Source: Brevibacillus_H ginsengisoli
Lineage (GTDB): Bacteria > Bacillota > Bacilli > Brevibacillales > Brevibacillaceae
Length of the DNA: 64,000 nucleotides
Assembly (NCBI RefSeq): GCF_050113715.1
Contig: NZ_JBNJQR010000002.1
Location: forward strand, 1-64,000
Direction: 5' to 3'
Each line of letters starts with the position of its first letter. Position 1 is the first letter of the stretch. Below are positions 1-8,478 of the stretch, piece after piece. The notes under the pieces are model-generated. The model was not told the DNA's origin. It saw only the letters and a program-made list of their open reading frames with translations, and searched no databases. Position numbers and translations under genes: made by a program.

Positions 1-2
1 CG

Positions 3-164
3 GGTGACCTTGAACATACCCATCCAAGCGGAACAAAATATATATTTGGCAAAGAGTTTACAATTATTAACGCTGACGGTTCTCGCTATACATTAGGTAA
101 AAATTTCGTTGCAGCGCCATCGGGAAATGCAAAAATTACTGGTCAGCGAATCGACCTGAATTAG
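3..164 (+). CDS. C-terminal fragment of an unidentified protein (5' end outside the window)
   Basis: One frame stays open from the left edge to a TAG at 162-164, giving 53 residues that end in GQRIDLN. The residues are polar and glycine-rich with no stop, as in the tail of a real protein, while the other two frames stop early. I do not recognise the family. It belongs to the AT-rich accessory region that follows. The start lies off the window, so length and function cannot be judged. Confidence 0.45.
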   Translation, partial: GDLEHTHPSGTKYIFGKEFTIINADGSRYTLGKNFVAAPSGNAKITGQRIDLN

Positions 165-355
165 AAAAGTAAACAAAAACAAATGGAGGTGTAAGGTGTG
201 AGAGGTAAAACGTGATAATTGCCTAGTGTGTACTTATTAACAGGACATGCTAGGCGTATTTGGGAGGAAATGTTTTAGCGATTCGGTAGTCCAACGATTT
301 AAAAATGTCAAAGAGCAATTTGCATAATAGATAGAGAAAAATAATCGTAGTACAC
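165..355. other. Intergenic leader with a 6-bp inverted repeat
   Basis: No gene is visible here. GCCTAG at 221-226 and CTAGGC at 250-255 form a hairpin, with TGT/ACA able to pair inside it. There is no U-run after it, so it is not a clear terminator. It could be a leader structure or operator for the DHH-like gene downstream. Confidence 0.3.
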
Positions 356-1234
356 ATGGCAATTAGTGTCTTTCATGCCATGTTTATGAAGCAAGAATTC
401 AAACAATTGTTTCCGCAATGGATACATTCAGTTTCAAGCAATGATAAACTCATCCTTACAAATGATATAGACTCTCTTTTCTCATGCGCTATCCTCAAAG
501 CCCTTTTCGGCTGTGAGGTTGGGGCATTTTTTGATTTTAAAACCCTTTATAACTTTGGTACAGCATACAAGGGAGATCAATTGATTGGCGTTGATTGTGC
601 GGTAGAATATAAAGATTTACGAACATTCTGCAACCATCAAACCCGCTTCAATGCTAACGACAGAGTTAATCCTAATTCAGCCAATCCAAACAGCGTACAG
701 ACTTATAAAAAGTATTACGCCAAATATGGAATGTCAACACTCATGCTTATTTTATCGCTTTACGATGCGTGGGATTTACTTTTGATTCCTGGTCACGAAG
801 AACTAACGTATGAGCAAAAGGTTTTTCTCTGGGCAGTTGATTCGTCATATAAAGGATACACATCATATCCAACACATACAGACGTTTATAAGAGCCATAT
901 TTGGTATCAAGAGATGTTAGGGTTAGATCATATTGTAGATGTGCTAGTACGCCATACAGAGCCATATACAAGCGTACAGAAGACATATGGATTAAGTGAT
1001 CATATTAATGTGATAGATGGCAAATTACATACAGATATTGAGATAGAGATGATACAAGCGTTGTTTCCAAGGTTGGATTTATCTTTACCAAAAGAAGAGG
1101 TTATAGAGAAGTGTAGATTTGATACATTCGGAGGCACGTTTAGCTACATGAATAAGAACAGCATAAATGATTTATTCAGTTTGGCTATCACAAGCCCGAA
1201 TTATTATGTCTGCTCAAAATTAATTACAGCTTAA
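356..1234 (+). CDS. DHH-superfamily-like phosphoesterase of a mobile element
   Basis: The 292-residue protein shows a DHH-like arrangement near its N-terminus: an acidic NDID motif at residues 36-39 after a hydrophobic strand, GVD at 78-80, and NHQ at 93-95 where canonical members have DHH. Enzymes of this superfamily hydrolyse phosphodiesters or short nucleotides using Mn2+ held by these acids and histidines. The replacement of DHH by NHQ makes activity uncertain. No good Shine-Dalgarno precedes the ATG at 356; the in-frame ATGs at 380 and 386 are alternatives. It lies upstream of, and in the same direction as, a DUF5659-like gene and a primase-like gene, so a role in replication or nucleotide handling of the element is a reasonable inference. 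Related proteins occur in phages and integrative elements of Bacillales. Family assignment is by motif only. Confidence 0.5.
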   Translation: MAISVFHAMFMKQEFKQLFPQWIHSVSSNDKLILTNDIDSLFSCAILKALFGCEVGAFFDFKTLYNFGTAYKGDQLIGVDCAVEYKDLRTFCNHQTRFNANDRVNPNSANPNSVQTYKKYYAKYGMSTLMLILSLYDAWDLLLIPGHEELTYEQKVFLWAVDSSYKGYTSYPTHTDVYKSHIWYQEMLGLDHIVDVLVRHTEPYTSVQKTYGLSDHINVIDGKLHTDIEIEMIQALFPRLDLSLPKEEVIEKCRFDTFGGTFSYMNKNSINDLFSLAITSPNYYVCSKLITA

Positions 1235-1289
1235 ATTACAGGGGGATTGCCTTAGGGCAGTCTCCTTTTAATGAAGGAGAGATTTGAAA

Positions 1290-1481
1290 ATGAAAAAATA
1301 CTTTTTTTGCTATAACGGATCAGTGGCAAGTTACCTAAAGCATATTAAAGGAATCCCATTCATCACAAACGCTATCAATCCAAAGGATGGACGACATTTT
1401 TGGTTATTTCCTCAGACGGAAGAGTTGTCACAAGGTTTAAACGATTACAGAGAAATGAGAGAACAGCAAAAAAGAGCGTAG
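1290..1481 (+). CDS. Small DUF5659-like protein
   Basis: The 63-residue protein begins KKYFFCYN, has the hydrophobic run SYLKHIKGIPFI, then FWLFPQTEEL and a charged C-terminal helix. This pattern matches the small DUF5659-type proteins found on Firmicute mobile elements, whose function is unknown. I chose the ATG at 1290 because AAGGAGA at 1274-1280 lies 9 bases upstream; a TTG two codons earlier is in frame but less well placed. It sits between the DHH-like and primase-like genes with short gaps and is probably co-transcribed. Confidence 0.55.
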   Translation: MKKYFFCYNGSVASYLKHIKGIPFITNAINPKDGRHFWLFPQTEELSQGLNDYREMREQQKRA

Positions 1482-1519
1482 TTGAATGATTACGCTTATT
1501 TCTTTCAAGACCTAGGGAG

Positions 1520-2968
1520 ATGATACTTATTGAAACAAAAACTTTAATTAAACAATTGAGCGATCTATATATTATCCAACGAAAAAAATACTTAATTCAA
1601 TATCCAAAGCAATACATAACATGCCAAGCTGGACATGCCAGTAAAGAAGGAAAGAAAACGAAACCTTTAACCGATTGGCATTTAGAGCAGCATTTAGAGG
1701 CTAAATTTACTATAGGAACATTTGGGGGAGTAATCAAAAGTAAGTTCATTACATTTGACGTGGATTTTCATAATAAGCAAATGGCTAGATGGATCACATA
1801 TAAGATTGCGAACACTCTTTCCGATTTTGGATTGAGTGATTTTTACATAAGTTATAGTGGCAACAAAGGGTATCATATAGACTTATTTTTTGATGATTTG
1901 ATTTCAATAGATCACGGTCAAAAATTCTATAATTTTATTATTGATGAAGCGGATATTCGCCAATACTTTTATGATGGCAATAAGGTAGAATTTAGACCGA
2001 CTGACAAGCAAGGAATAAAATTACCTTTGGGTAAACACCAGAAGTCAAAGAAGTATTGCGGATTTTGTTTAGTTGAAACTGGATTAAAAGTAATGACCAA
2101 GAAACAAAGCGGAAAATATCTAATGACCATTAAGAAAATTAATTCTTATGCTGTCTTAGATATTATTAATGAGAATAAGAGAGATAACATTGACAGAGAA
2201 ACATTTGTCAAAACAGAGGACGCAATCGCACAACATAAGCCATTGCCACAATATGAACAGACCGAAGAATATAGCGCAAGTATGGCAATTGATTACTTAC
2301 AAAATGGATTGAAGGGAAAAGGGAGTAGAAACAAAGCAACCTGTTTAATTGCGACTTATCTAAAAGAAACTGGCCTAGAACCTTACGAATGTAAACAAAT
2401 TATGTATGTTTGGATGCAAAAACAGGACACTAAAACATATGATTCAACATTGAAGGATTGCCTCGATAATATAGATGAAGTTATCTATTATGCCTTTAAG
2501 AATGATTATAAACTTTCTTCAGTAAAAAGGGATTTGACAGTTTCATTTGCTGAAATTGACTCTATCATACATAGCTGTCCAGATAAAAATCAGAAATTAC
2601 TTGCCTATACATTATTGATACATAGCAAACGCCACTCAAACGAGAAAGGCGTATTTTTTATGACCTTTGAAATGATGGAAAAAGCAACTGGATTAGTTAG
2701 AAAAACTTTACATACACAGATTGGTAAACTTGCAGAACTTGAAGTGATTGAAATTGTTGAACGTGATCGAAAAGTAAAAGGTGGTAATCATAAGCCAAAT
2801 TTATACCGGATGACATTGAAAAATGAATCTGAAAATGTTGAAACTAATCAAATGTTAATGTATGAAACTTTACCATTATCAAATGTACTCAGATATTTTT
2901 ATGATGATAGTCAATTGAAGAAGTTAATGCCACGTAGACAATTCAATCAATTGGTGAATGTTGGTTAA
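1520..2968 (+). CDS. Archaeo-eukaryotic-type primase (TOTE-like) with C-terminal helix-turn-helix
   Basis: Three primase hallmarks appear in order in the N-terminal third: the metal-binding FDVD (residues 79-82), the SGNKGYH nucleotide-binding histidine motif (113-119), and the basic KLPLGKH motif (167-173). Such enzymes synthesise primers for replication; the TOTE branch is common in phages and in conflict-related elements. A region around residues 385-440 (FEMMEKATGL then KLAELEVIE) reads as a winged helix and may recognise the origin. At 482 residues it has no obvious helicase domain. The start is odd: the purine-rich AGGGAG ends directly before the ATG at 1520, so initiation at the ATT codon at 1529, nine bases beyond it, is possible. 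It follows the DHH-like and DUF5659-like genes and is probably the element's replication protein. Confidence 0.75.
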   Translation: MILIETKTLIKQLSDLYIIQRKKYLIQYPKQYITCQAGHASKEGKKTKPLTDWHLEQHLEAKFTIGTFGGVIKSKFITFDVDFHNKQMARWITYKIANTLSDFGLSDFYISYSGNKGYHIDLFFDDLISIDHGQKFYNFIIDEADIRQYFYDGNKVEFRPTDKQGIKLPLGKHQKSKKYCGFCLVETGLKVMTKKQSGKYLMTIKKINSYAVLDIINENKRDNIDRETFVKTEDAIAQHKPLPQYEQTEEYSASMAIDYLQNGLKGKGSRNKATCLIATYLKETGLEPYECKQIMYVWMQKQDTKTYDSTLKDCLDNIDEVIYYAFKNDYKLSSVKRDLTVSFAEIDSIIHSCPDKNQKLLAYTLLIHSKRHSNEKGVFFMTFEMMEKATGLVRKTLHTQIGKLAELEVIEIVERDRKVKGGNHKPNLYRMTLKNESENVETNQMLMYETLPLSNVLRYFYDDSQLKKLMPRRQFNQLVNVG

Positions 2969-3176
2969 ATAGGTTTAATAGTTGTATGTTTAGTATTTAT
3001 TTATATATGAATGTTAAGAAGTATATAGTTAAACCTTAGCGTCTATTAACTGTCCTCTGTTTTACGAGTTAATAATAATACTTATTGTGTGTAAAAACGT
3101 ACACACTGAATTAATATCTGATAGGAATACTTGGAAATGGAATTACCTAAAACTATTAAAACTGGAGGCTATACTT

Positions 3177-3419
3177 ATGAAAAATGAATTACGGGAAGCG
3201 ATCAAAAGTATTGAACAAATAAACATTGAATTGAGAGAAAACAATATCCGCCTTAGAAAATTAGGAGAGGAAATGGGCGTTGTATTTGATGAGCATAAAG
3301 AAATCAAAACAGATTTACAAATTATCATTGAAAAACTGGTTCACAATGAAGAAAGATTAGATTCCATGTTACAGCGATATGAAGAAAAAGATTTTCTGGC
3401 ATTAAAGGCGGTGCAGTAA
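3177..3419 (+). CDS. Small coiled-coil protein
   Basis: The 80-residue protein is almost wholly charged helix, with heptad-like spacing of I and L (IEQINIELREN, LQIIIEKLVHNEERL), suggesting a coiled-coil dimer. I start it at the ATG at 3177 because GGAGG at 3164-3168 lies 8 bases upstream; the longer frame from 3087 has no ribosome site. It has no recognisable family. It overlaps by one base (TAATG) with a small damaged frame, so it sits in an operon of small element genes. Function is unknown. Confidence 0.55.
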   Translation: MKNELREAIKSIEQINIELRENNIRLRKLGEEMGVVFDEHKEIKTDLQIIIEKLVHNEERLDSMLQRYEEKDFLALKAVQ

Positions 3420-3527
3420 TGAATATTTATGACGCTCTTGAACAAGTGAAGAACATCAGGTGCTAAAGCAGCATACGCTAATGTTCAACATGAACTAGAG
3501 GAAGAGGATGACGATTTGGAAATTTAA
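3419..3527 (+). pseudogene. Frameshifted small ORF
   Basis: An ATG overlapping the previous stop opens MNIYDALEQVKNIR and then reaches a TAA after 16 codons. Shifting one base at about 3461 restores a frame reading GAKAAYANVQHELEEEDDDL to a TAA at 3525-3527. The two parts together look like one small acidic helical protein of about 36 residues broken by a single indel. A sequencing error could give the same picture. Function is unknown. Confidence 0.4.
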
Positions 3528-3612
3528 CACTCGTTTTCTGAATCGAAGTGACATTTACTTATTGTCCTAAGAAAAATATGTCCATCTTAATAGGGGGAAA
3601 TTCATAAAAATT

Positions 3613-3621
3613 TGTTATAAT
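3613..3621 (+). promoter_or_regulatory. Extended -10 promoter element
   Basis: TGTTATAAT is a perfect -10 with the upstream TG extension, 24 bases ahead of the next gene. No good -35 is visible, which is usual for extended -10 promoters of the main sigma factor. Confidence 0.5.
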
Positions 3622-3644
3622 TCCTAATACATAGGAGGTGAGTT

Positions 3645-4487
3645 ATGGACTTGCTAGGGGATTTAAAAGAAGTTTTAATTGATATTTTCAAGCAATATGA
3701 GATAAATATCCCAAGAGACCAAGAAGTAGACAATTTATTGACTTGCTATTTAAACTTAAAGTCAAAATTGGTAGTACCATTTCCTAGAAAAGTTAAAATT
3801 TCTCACGACCTTAATATTAAAAATTTACCTATACCTTTTAAGCAAGCATATGATTTCATTAAACATAAATTTGAGACTGGTCAAGAGGTTAATCCACATC
3901 TAAGTAAAGGTATCTTTAATATTGAAAAATCTGATGGTCTATTAGTAGATTGGGGTATACACCATTTACATCTAGAAACTCAAAAAGATAATGAAAAAAG
4001 TTATTTTTATAACAGATCTGACTATCTATTATTTTTCATGCTATCAGGTAGGGAAGTGTATTTTATACAAGTATTACCACATAAGCAGAAACATTTATGG
4101 GGTTATAAAGAGTTACTGAGAATAGTAAAGAGAAACTGGTCGTTTCTGCTTGAACCATATAGACTTCCTGAAGTAAAGTCGATAAGACCAATTTTGTCTG
4201 AAAAAGAAATAATTGATGCACGAAATAGTGGAAGTTTAACATTGACTGAGATTGATGGCGATGTTTACTTTCCAATAAATGGTGGACTTACTACAGCAAA
4301 AATAGGGATTCAACAAGTGCGAAAGGCAGACACATTAATAACAAACTTAAGAAACTTTGAAGAAAGATTGAGGCATCAATTTAAAGGATTAACTCCAAAA
4401 AAGCGACCAAAGATTAAGTTAATTAGAGATGAAACTCTGCTGTGTATCATTAAAGAGAGAACAGGCGAAATAATAGCCTATTTATAA
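3645..4487 (+). CDS. Unknown protein with a DWGIHHLHL motif
   Basis: The 280-residue soluble protein has an excellent ribosome site (AGGAGGTGAGTT before the ATG) and its own extended -10 promoter. The most striking feature is DWGIHHLHLE near residues 104-113, a clustered His motif that could bind metal or form an active site, followed by a hydrophobic strand-rich stretch (YLLFFML, VYFIQVLPH). The C-terminal part is basic (LTPKKRPKIKLIRDE). I recall similar HHLHL proteins as hypothetical genes on bacterial islands, but I cannot name the family. It is a candidate nuclease, toxin or defence gene only by context. Confidence 0.5.
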   Translation: MDLLGDLKEVLIDIFKQYEINIPRDQEVDNLLTCYLNLKSKLVVPFPRKVKISHDLNIKNLPIPFKQAYDFIKHKFETGQEVNPHLSKGIFNIEKSDGLLVDWGIHHLHLETQKDNEKSYFYNRSDYLLFFMLSGREVYFIQVLPHKQKHLWGYKELLRIVKRNWSFLLEPYRLPEVKSIRPILSEKEIIDARNSGSLTLTEIDGDVYFPINGGLTTAKIGIQQVRKADTLITNLRNFEERLRHQFKGLTPKKRPKIKLIRDETLLCIIKERTGEIIAYL

Positions 4488-4512
4488 GATTTAATCAAAT
4501 ACGCACTGTATA

Positions 4513-4543
4513 AAGGTGATCATTGAATTGGTCGCCTTTTTTA
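4513..4543 (+). terminator. Probable Rho-independent terminator
   Basis: AAGGTGATC and GGTCGCCTT can pair with G-U steps across a short loop and are followed by TTTTT. It lies just after the HHLHL gene. Confidence 0.5.
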
Positions 4544-4568
4544 GTATTGTCTGAAAGGATGTGAAACG

Positions 4569-4679
4569 ATGGCAGTATTAACTAAAAAACAAAAACTTGA
4601 AAAGATAATGGGTTCATTTGAATTGGTAACTAAGAATTTCAATCTAATTATCGATAATAGATCCTTTAGTTATGAGTAA
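4569..4679 (+). CDS. Possible 36-residue small protein
   Basis: The ATG at 4569 is preceded by GAAAGGA with suitable spacing, and the frame reads MAVLTKKQKLEKIMG then SFELVTKNFNLI before a TAA. The amphipathic, lysine-rich start resembles a small regulatory or phage protein. It is short, and coding status rests only on the ribosome site. Confidence 0.3.
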   Translation: MAVLTKKQKLEKIMGSFELVTKNFNLIIDNRSFSYE

Positions 4680-5057
4680 GTAACAAATCTAGAACGTGTC
4701 GGCGAGTGAATTATTAATAAATTATGTAATACAGGCAATTAAATTGTGTTTTTATTCGGAATTTAATAAGGTGCGGTAAATTTGACGCAGGTAGTACCAA
4801 ATTTCGTCTTACCTTTTTAGTTACTCAGTGGAAAACTTCGTTGAGTGTGTTTTTTTTTTTTTATGAAAAATAGAAATACTGAAAACGCATTATTTCGTTT
4901 TCAGAAGGATTGTAATGAAGCGGGATAACATTCACTTCTCATTATATTTAGAATTCTTGTCTAGGTTCTAGATAATCTAATGTATAATATTGGATAAGGT
5001 ATCGTTTATAAATTTTGAAATATGTAGGTAGAATGTTTTGAGGAAAGGAGAATTTGA
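4680..5057. other. Intergenic: weak terminator and promoter-like -10
   Basis: No gene is seen. ACTCA (4823-4827) can pair with TGAGT (4842-4846) just before a run of 14 T, a likely weak terminator. At 4978-4995 the sequence TAATGTATAATATTGGAT contains a perfect TATAAT. It is almost identical to a segment at 12951-12968 and probably drives the nuclease-like gene at 5058. Confidence 0.4.
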
Positions 5058-5606
5058 ATGGTAGAGAATGTTTCATCGGAGATTTACTCTATAATTCACT
5101 CGATAGTTAAAGATATCTGGATAAATGACATTAGAGATGACTACAAAAAGGATAGATTAAGACTTGAAGGTTCATTTCAATGCAGCATGTATTATCATTT
5201 GAGAAGAAAAATTGGGGAGCAGTTTTTGGAAGAAAATAATCTGTCCATCTATGCGGAATATAGTTATTTAGGTAAAAAAGTTGACTTGGCAATTGTCTTT
5301 AACAACAGAGGAACCAGTGAACCAGTAGCGCTATTTGAGCTTAAATACAAAAATTCTACAATTGATACCACGTTTCAAAAAGATGTTAAAAAAGTATTCC
5401 GTTACATAGAGCAAGAACCAAAAGGTGCTAAATGGAAACATTATCTCTGCTTTATTCAAGAAGCTGAATTTGAGGAAATGACAGATGATTTCTCATGGAT
5501 AAGTAAAGAACTCGTTAGTCTCACAAAGGGAAGAACTGTTGAGTTAACTGGAGGTCTTTATAAGGCATCTGAAGAAAAGGATTATTGGATTATCGTTGAA
5601 CATTAA
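5058..5606 (+). CDS. PD-(D/E)XK nuclease-fold protein
   Basis: The 182-residue protein has the layout of a restriction-endonuclease-like fold. An N-terminal helix carries LEGSFQ and YYHLRR; a strand gives KVDLAIVF with the catalytic-type Asp (about residue 76); and the next strand has ALFELKYK, the (D/E)XK signature (about 94-101). C-terminal strands (HYLCFI, YWIIVE) complete the core. Proteins of this type cut or repair DNA, but many small ones are uncharacterised. The start has GGAAAGGAG upstream. It is followed by two small unknown genes in the same direction. Specificity and a defence role are unproven. Confidence 0.5.
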   Translation: MVENVSSEIYSIIHSIVKDIWINDIRDDYKKDRLRLEGSFQCSMYYHLRRKIGEQFLEENNLSIYAEYSYLGKKVDLAIVFNNRGTSEPVALFELKYKNSTIDTTFQKDVKKVFRYIEQEPKGAKWKHYLCFIQEAEFEEMTDDFSWISKELVSLTKGRTVELTGGLYKASEEKDYWIIVEH

Positions 5607-5664
5607 AGTTCGTTTTAGATGAAAGAAGATATTTAAGAGACTTTTAAAACTGTGAGGGAATTTT

Positions 5665-5877
5665 GTGAAGCAATACCATGTAGTATTTTACCTGTCAATC
5701 CATGAAACTAATGTGGCTGTTAATACAACCGTACAGATCAATGAAGATATTAGCTTACTATCTAGAGATGACTTACTAGAGAAGATCTATGAATTAGCAC
5801 AAGACAATCTGCAAAAAGTCGGAATAAAAATCGATAACTACTATGTTGATGATATTTCGATAACAACTGATTTTTAG
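5665..5877 (+). CDS. Small unknown protein
   Basis: The 70-residue acidic protein starts with GTG at 5665, supported by GAGGGA about 7 bases upstream. The sequence alternates strands and helices (YHVVFYLSI, LLEKIYELAQDNL, VDDISITTDF). The end IDNYYVDDISI suggests a compact alpha/beta domain. I do not recognise it. It sits between the nuclease-like gene and another small unknown gene, probably in one transcript. Confidence 0.45.
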   Translation: MKQYHVVFYLSIHETNVAVNTTVQINEDISLLSRDDLLEKIYELAQDNLQKVGIKIDNYYVDDISITTDF

Positions 5878-5912
5878 ATATAAGATGGTTTTCATCAGAC
5901 AGGAGTTGAATT

Positions 5913-6236
5913 ATGAAGTATGTAATATCTGCAATTACAGGTTTGTTTGAGGAATACATTGATGCGGATGAAGCTGATTATGTAAATCCACCAAATTTAG
6001 AACTAACTCAAGAATTGTATTCTCCTGAATTAATAATGAACCACGTTAAGAATCATCTTAAAAGGGAAAATCATCTCATTAATTTCTTTTATCAATTGAG
6101 TGTACTTGATAAAGATGGTAATAGAGTGAATTTTGAGGCTCTATCTTACCACAATGATTTAACGTTACTTTCACGTACAATTCATAACCCAATTACAGAA
6201 GAGATTGTTAGTGAATACCAATATCCAATGAATTGA
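5913..6236 (+). CDS. Unknown 107-residue protein
   Basis: The ATG follows CAGGAG with good spacing. The protein is soluble and acidic, with helix-forming stretches (ELIMNHVKNHLK, LINFFYQLSVLDKDG). No membrane segment or known motif is visible. It lies between small unknown genes and the CPBP protease gene, in the same direction, so it may share their transcript. Function is unknown. Confidence 0.45.
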   Translation: MKYVISAITGLFEEYIDADEADYVNPPNLELTQELYSPELIMNHVKNHLKRENHLINFFYQLSVLDKDGNRVNFEALSYHNDLTLLSRTIHNPITEEIVSEYQYPMN

Positions 6237-6280
6237 AGATTTAAAACAATAGAATCAATGATAATCAGAAAGGAAGTAAG

Positions 6281-7054
6281 ATGATAAGGTTTCTTTGTGA
6301 ATTAATCGCCAGATGTTTCTTGTTTTTTGTTGGTATGTGGTTATTCTCCTGGTTTGGAATGAATTTAGGTGAGTATAGTACACCAATATTTTTGATTTTA
6401 GCAAGCATGGTTATCTTTAACCTGACTGATCGGAAACATTGGTCATTAGGTTTAAAACACGATGCACTGATATTTGACTTGCTAAAAGGTATTTTTTCAG
6501 GTTCTATTTCCATAGCGTTTGTATTTACAATCGTCTATCTCATTGGTGGACATAAGATTGTAGGTATCATTTTTGATAAAGGGGCACTATATGAATGGAC
6601 ATTATTTTGTGTATTAGGTGCACTTGGAGAAGAAATATTTGTAAGAGGGTATCTTTATGGATTTATTAAGCACCATTTTGGGGTAGCTACTTCTTATATT
6701 GTTAGCTCTGGACTATTTGCTTCATTCCACTTTATAAGATTGGGCATCAACGTGTATTCAATATCTACATTGTTCTTAGCTGGATTTTTATATGCTTACA
6801 TGAGAGAAAAAACTGGAGCAATTTGGCTATCATTCGGTTTTCATTTTGCATGGAATTTTATCTCGGGTGTATTAGGAATATGGAGAGATAAAACAATCTT
6901 GTTCAAAACGGTGTTTGCTCAAGACCCTTTGATAAATGGAGGAGTATACGGGATTGAAGGCAGCGTAATTACCGTATCATTCTTTCTGCTTCTTGTAATA
7001 GTTCTATTCATTAAAGATCAAAAGCGTAGTAACATCAGTTTTCAATTAAATTGA
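6281..7054 (+). CDS. CPBP-family intramembrane metalloprotease
   Basis: The 257-residue polytopic protein has the three CPBP/Abi motifs in order: EEIFVRG (EExxxR, about residues 119-125), FHFIR (about 147-151), and FHFAWNF (about 188-194). These place the metal-binding Glu and His residues inside the membrane. Members process prenylated or other membrane peptides; in Bacillota they often act in bacteriocin immunity or maturation. Several hydrophobic spans precede and follow. The start has AAAGGAAG upstream. No bacteriocin gene is obvious nearby, so the substrate is unknown. It may protect the island's host or serve the small unknown genes upstream. Confidence 0.8.
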   Translation: MIRFLCELIARCFLFFVGMWLFSWFGMNLGEYSTPIFLILASMVIFNLTDRKHWSLGLKHDALIFDLLKGIFSGSISIAFVFTIVYLIGGHKIVGIIFDKGALYEWTLFCVLGALGEEIFVRGYLYGFIKHHFGVATSYIVSSGLFASFHFIRLGINVYSISTLFLAGFLYAYMREKTGAIWLSFGFHFAWNFISGVLGIWRDKTILFKTVFAQDPLINGGVYGIEGSVITVSFFLLLVIVLFIKDQKRSNISFQLN

Positions 7055-7078
7055 GTAGGTAATTTGAGGGGGTATATC

Positions 7079-7660
7079 ATGCAATCATCAATAAAAGTTG
7101 ATTGGGCTAACATATTAAAGTTATGGGAAATTTATGAAGGTATCCTTCCTACGATAGTCGAAAAAAAGGTTGATAAAAGCGTTTTTTTATTTGATGACTG
7201 TACAATTATTGATTGGTGGGAAAAGAATACAATAGATTATCGGGTAAAAGAAATCGAAAAAAAAGGGTTCAGAAGAGATGCTTTCAATGGTACTGGAATT
7301 GGGTTACTAAATACTGGTAAATTACTAATGTCTTATCCAGATGAGGAAAGCCAGATATTAATTTGGATCTATGCATCTATTTTTCAAATGATTAAAAACT
7401 TTCCAGAAGAATGGCGTGGGGAGACTTATGAATTTTTAATAAGTGTTGATTTAATGCTACGTAAAGAATTGATTAATCGTAATATTGGAAGTTTGAGCCA
7501 AAATACCAAATACACTTTGCCAATACAGATTACGACACATATCTTTACTGATGGCATTATCAAACCCCCAAAGAATGTAAATGGACTTATAAAAATTGTA
7601 GTACTGGAGTCACATGTAATTAATTCAACTTGGAATTTGGTCAACTTATTTCCTGAATAG
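7079..7660 (+). CDS. Unknown 193-residue protein
   Basis: I use the ATG at 7079 because GAGGGGGT at 7066-7073 lies directly upstream; an in-frame start at 7064 has no ribosome site. The sequence starts SSIKVDWANILKLWEIYEG, contains WW and several aromatic residues, and has no membrane segment, though ILIWIYASIFQMI is hydrophobic. It is not recognised. It follows the protease gene by 24 bases, suggesting co-expression. Confidence 0.45.
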   Translation: MQSSIKVDWANILKLWEIYEGILPTIVEKKVDKSVFLFDDCTIIDWWEKNTIDYRVKEIEKKGFRRDAFNGTGIGLLNTGKLLMSYPDEESQILIWIYASIFQMIKNFPEEWRGETYEFLISVDLMLRKELINRNIGSLSQNTKYTLPIQITTHIFTDGIIKPPKNVNGLIKIVVLESHVINSTWNLVNLFPE

Positions 7661-8478
7661 TCATTAAACAATTTTCAAGTACATAAGAGAGTCAGAGATT
7701 TGAGCTAATTAACAACTATTCAAACATATAATTAGTGACCTCATATTATTTTAATAAATTAAAGCATTAAATCACATCTATCCAATTAATAATGTTATTT
7801 CACGATACGATTTTTGAATTATTATAGCATGTAATAATCCTTGATTTTGCTAGATTTTTAAAGAGTGTCTCTTTTCTGTCATTTTGTATTAAATGGCTGT
7901 AAGCCTTGATATATAAGGGTTTTCACGATAACTGCCACGATAACATTTTCGATACCTAAATATGGGTGTGGTTTCATACTTATGTAACTATGAAACCTTG
8001 ATACCTAAGGGCTTGTACGATGTGAGAATGAAGAGTAGAATCGTTACAGCATGAAATTTAGACGATGGTGCAAGATGAACCTGTGCTGCTGCTTCTCAAG
8101 AATATACTCTGCACTTTGATAACAGATTGAAATCCACTGAACGGAATTTTCCGTTGAGTATCTAACCATAAAAGGAATACTGGTTCAATTGCTATACACT
8201 ATTGATTTTTTCCTACTCACCAATTGATGCTTTTAATAACCATCTATAGATTGTTCTACAAAACCATACAATACCTTTATACGTGCCATAGATGACCATC
8301 AATATGCCCTTGAAAATTAGTTCAATAAAGATATACCCAAAGAACTCTAACAAGGACGTGATTATCCATTCAAACATCTCATCCCCCAACTTCCCATTAT
8401 TAAATACTGGAGTTAAGTATAGGGTGTTTTGTAGGTATCGTCATTGGAAATTATTCCATCCAAAATGAATGACTCATA
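7661..8478. other. Gene-free 0.8-kb stretch with a strong hairpin
   Basis: I see no coding frame supported by a ribosome site. The stretch is AT-rich and contains repeated CACGATA and GATACCTAA words. A near-perfect hairpin has arms ACTGAACGGAA (8136-8146) and TTCCGTTGAGT (8149-8159), with one mismatch. It has no T-run, so it may be an operator, a recombination site, or decayed DNA left by an element. Confidence 0.35.
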
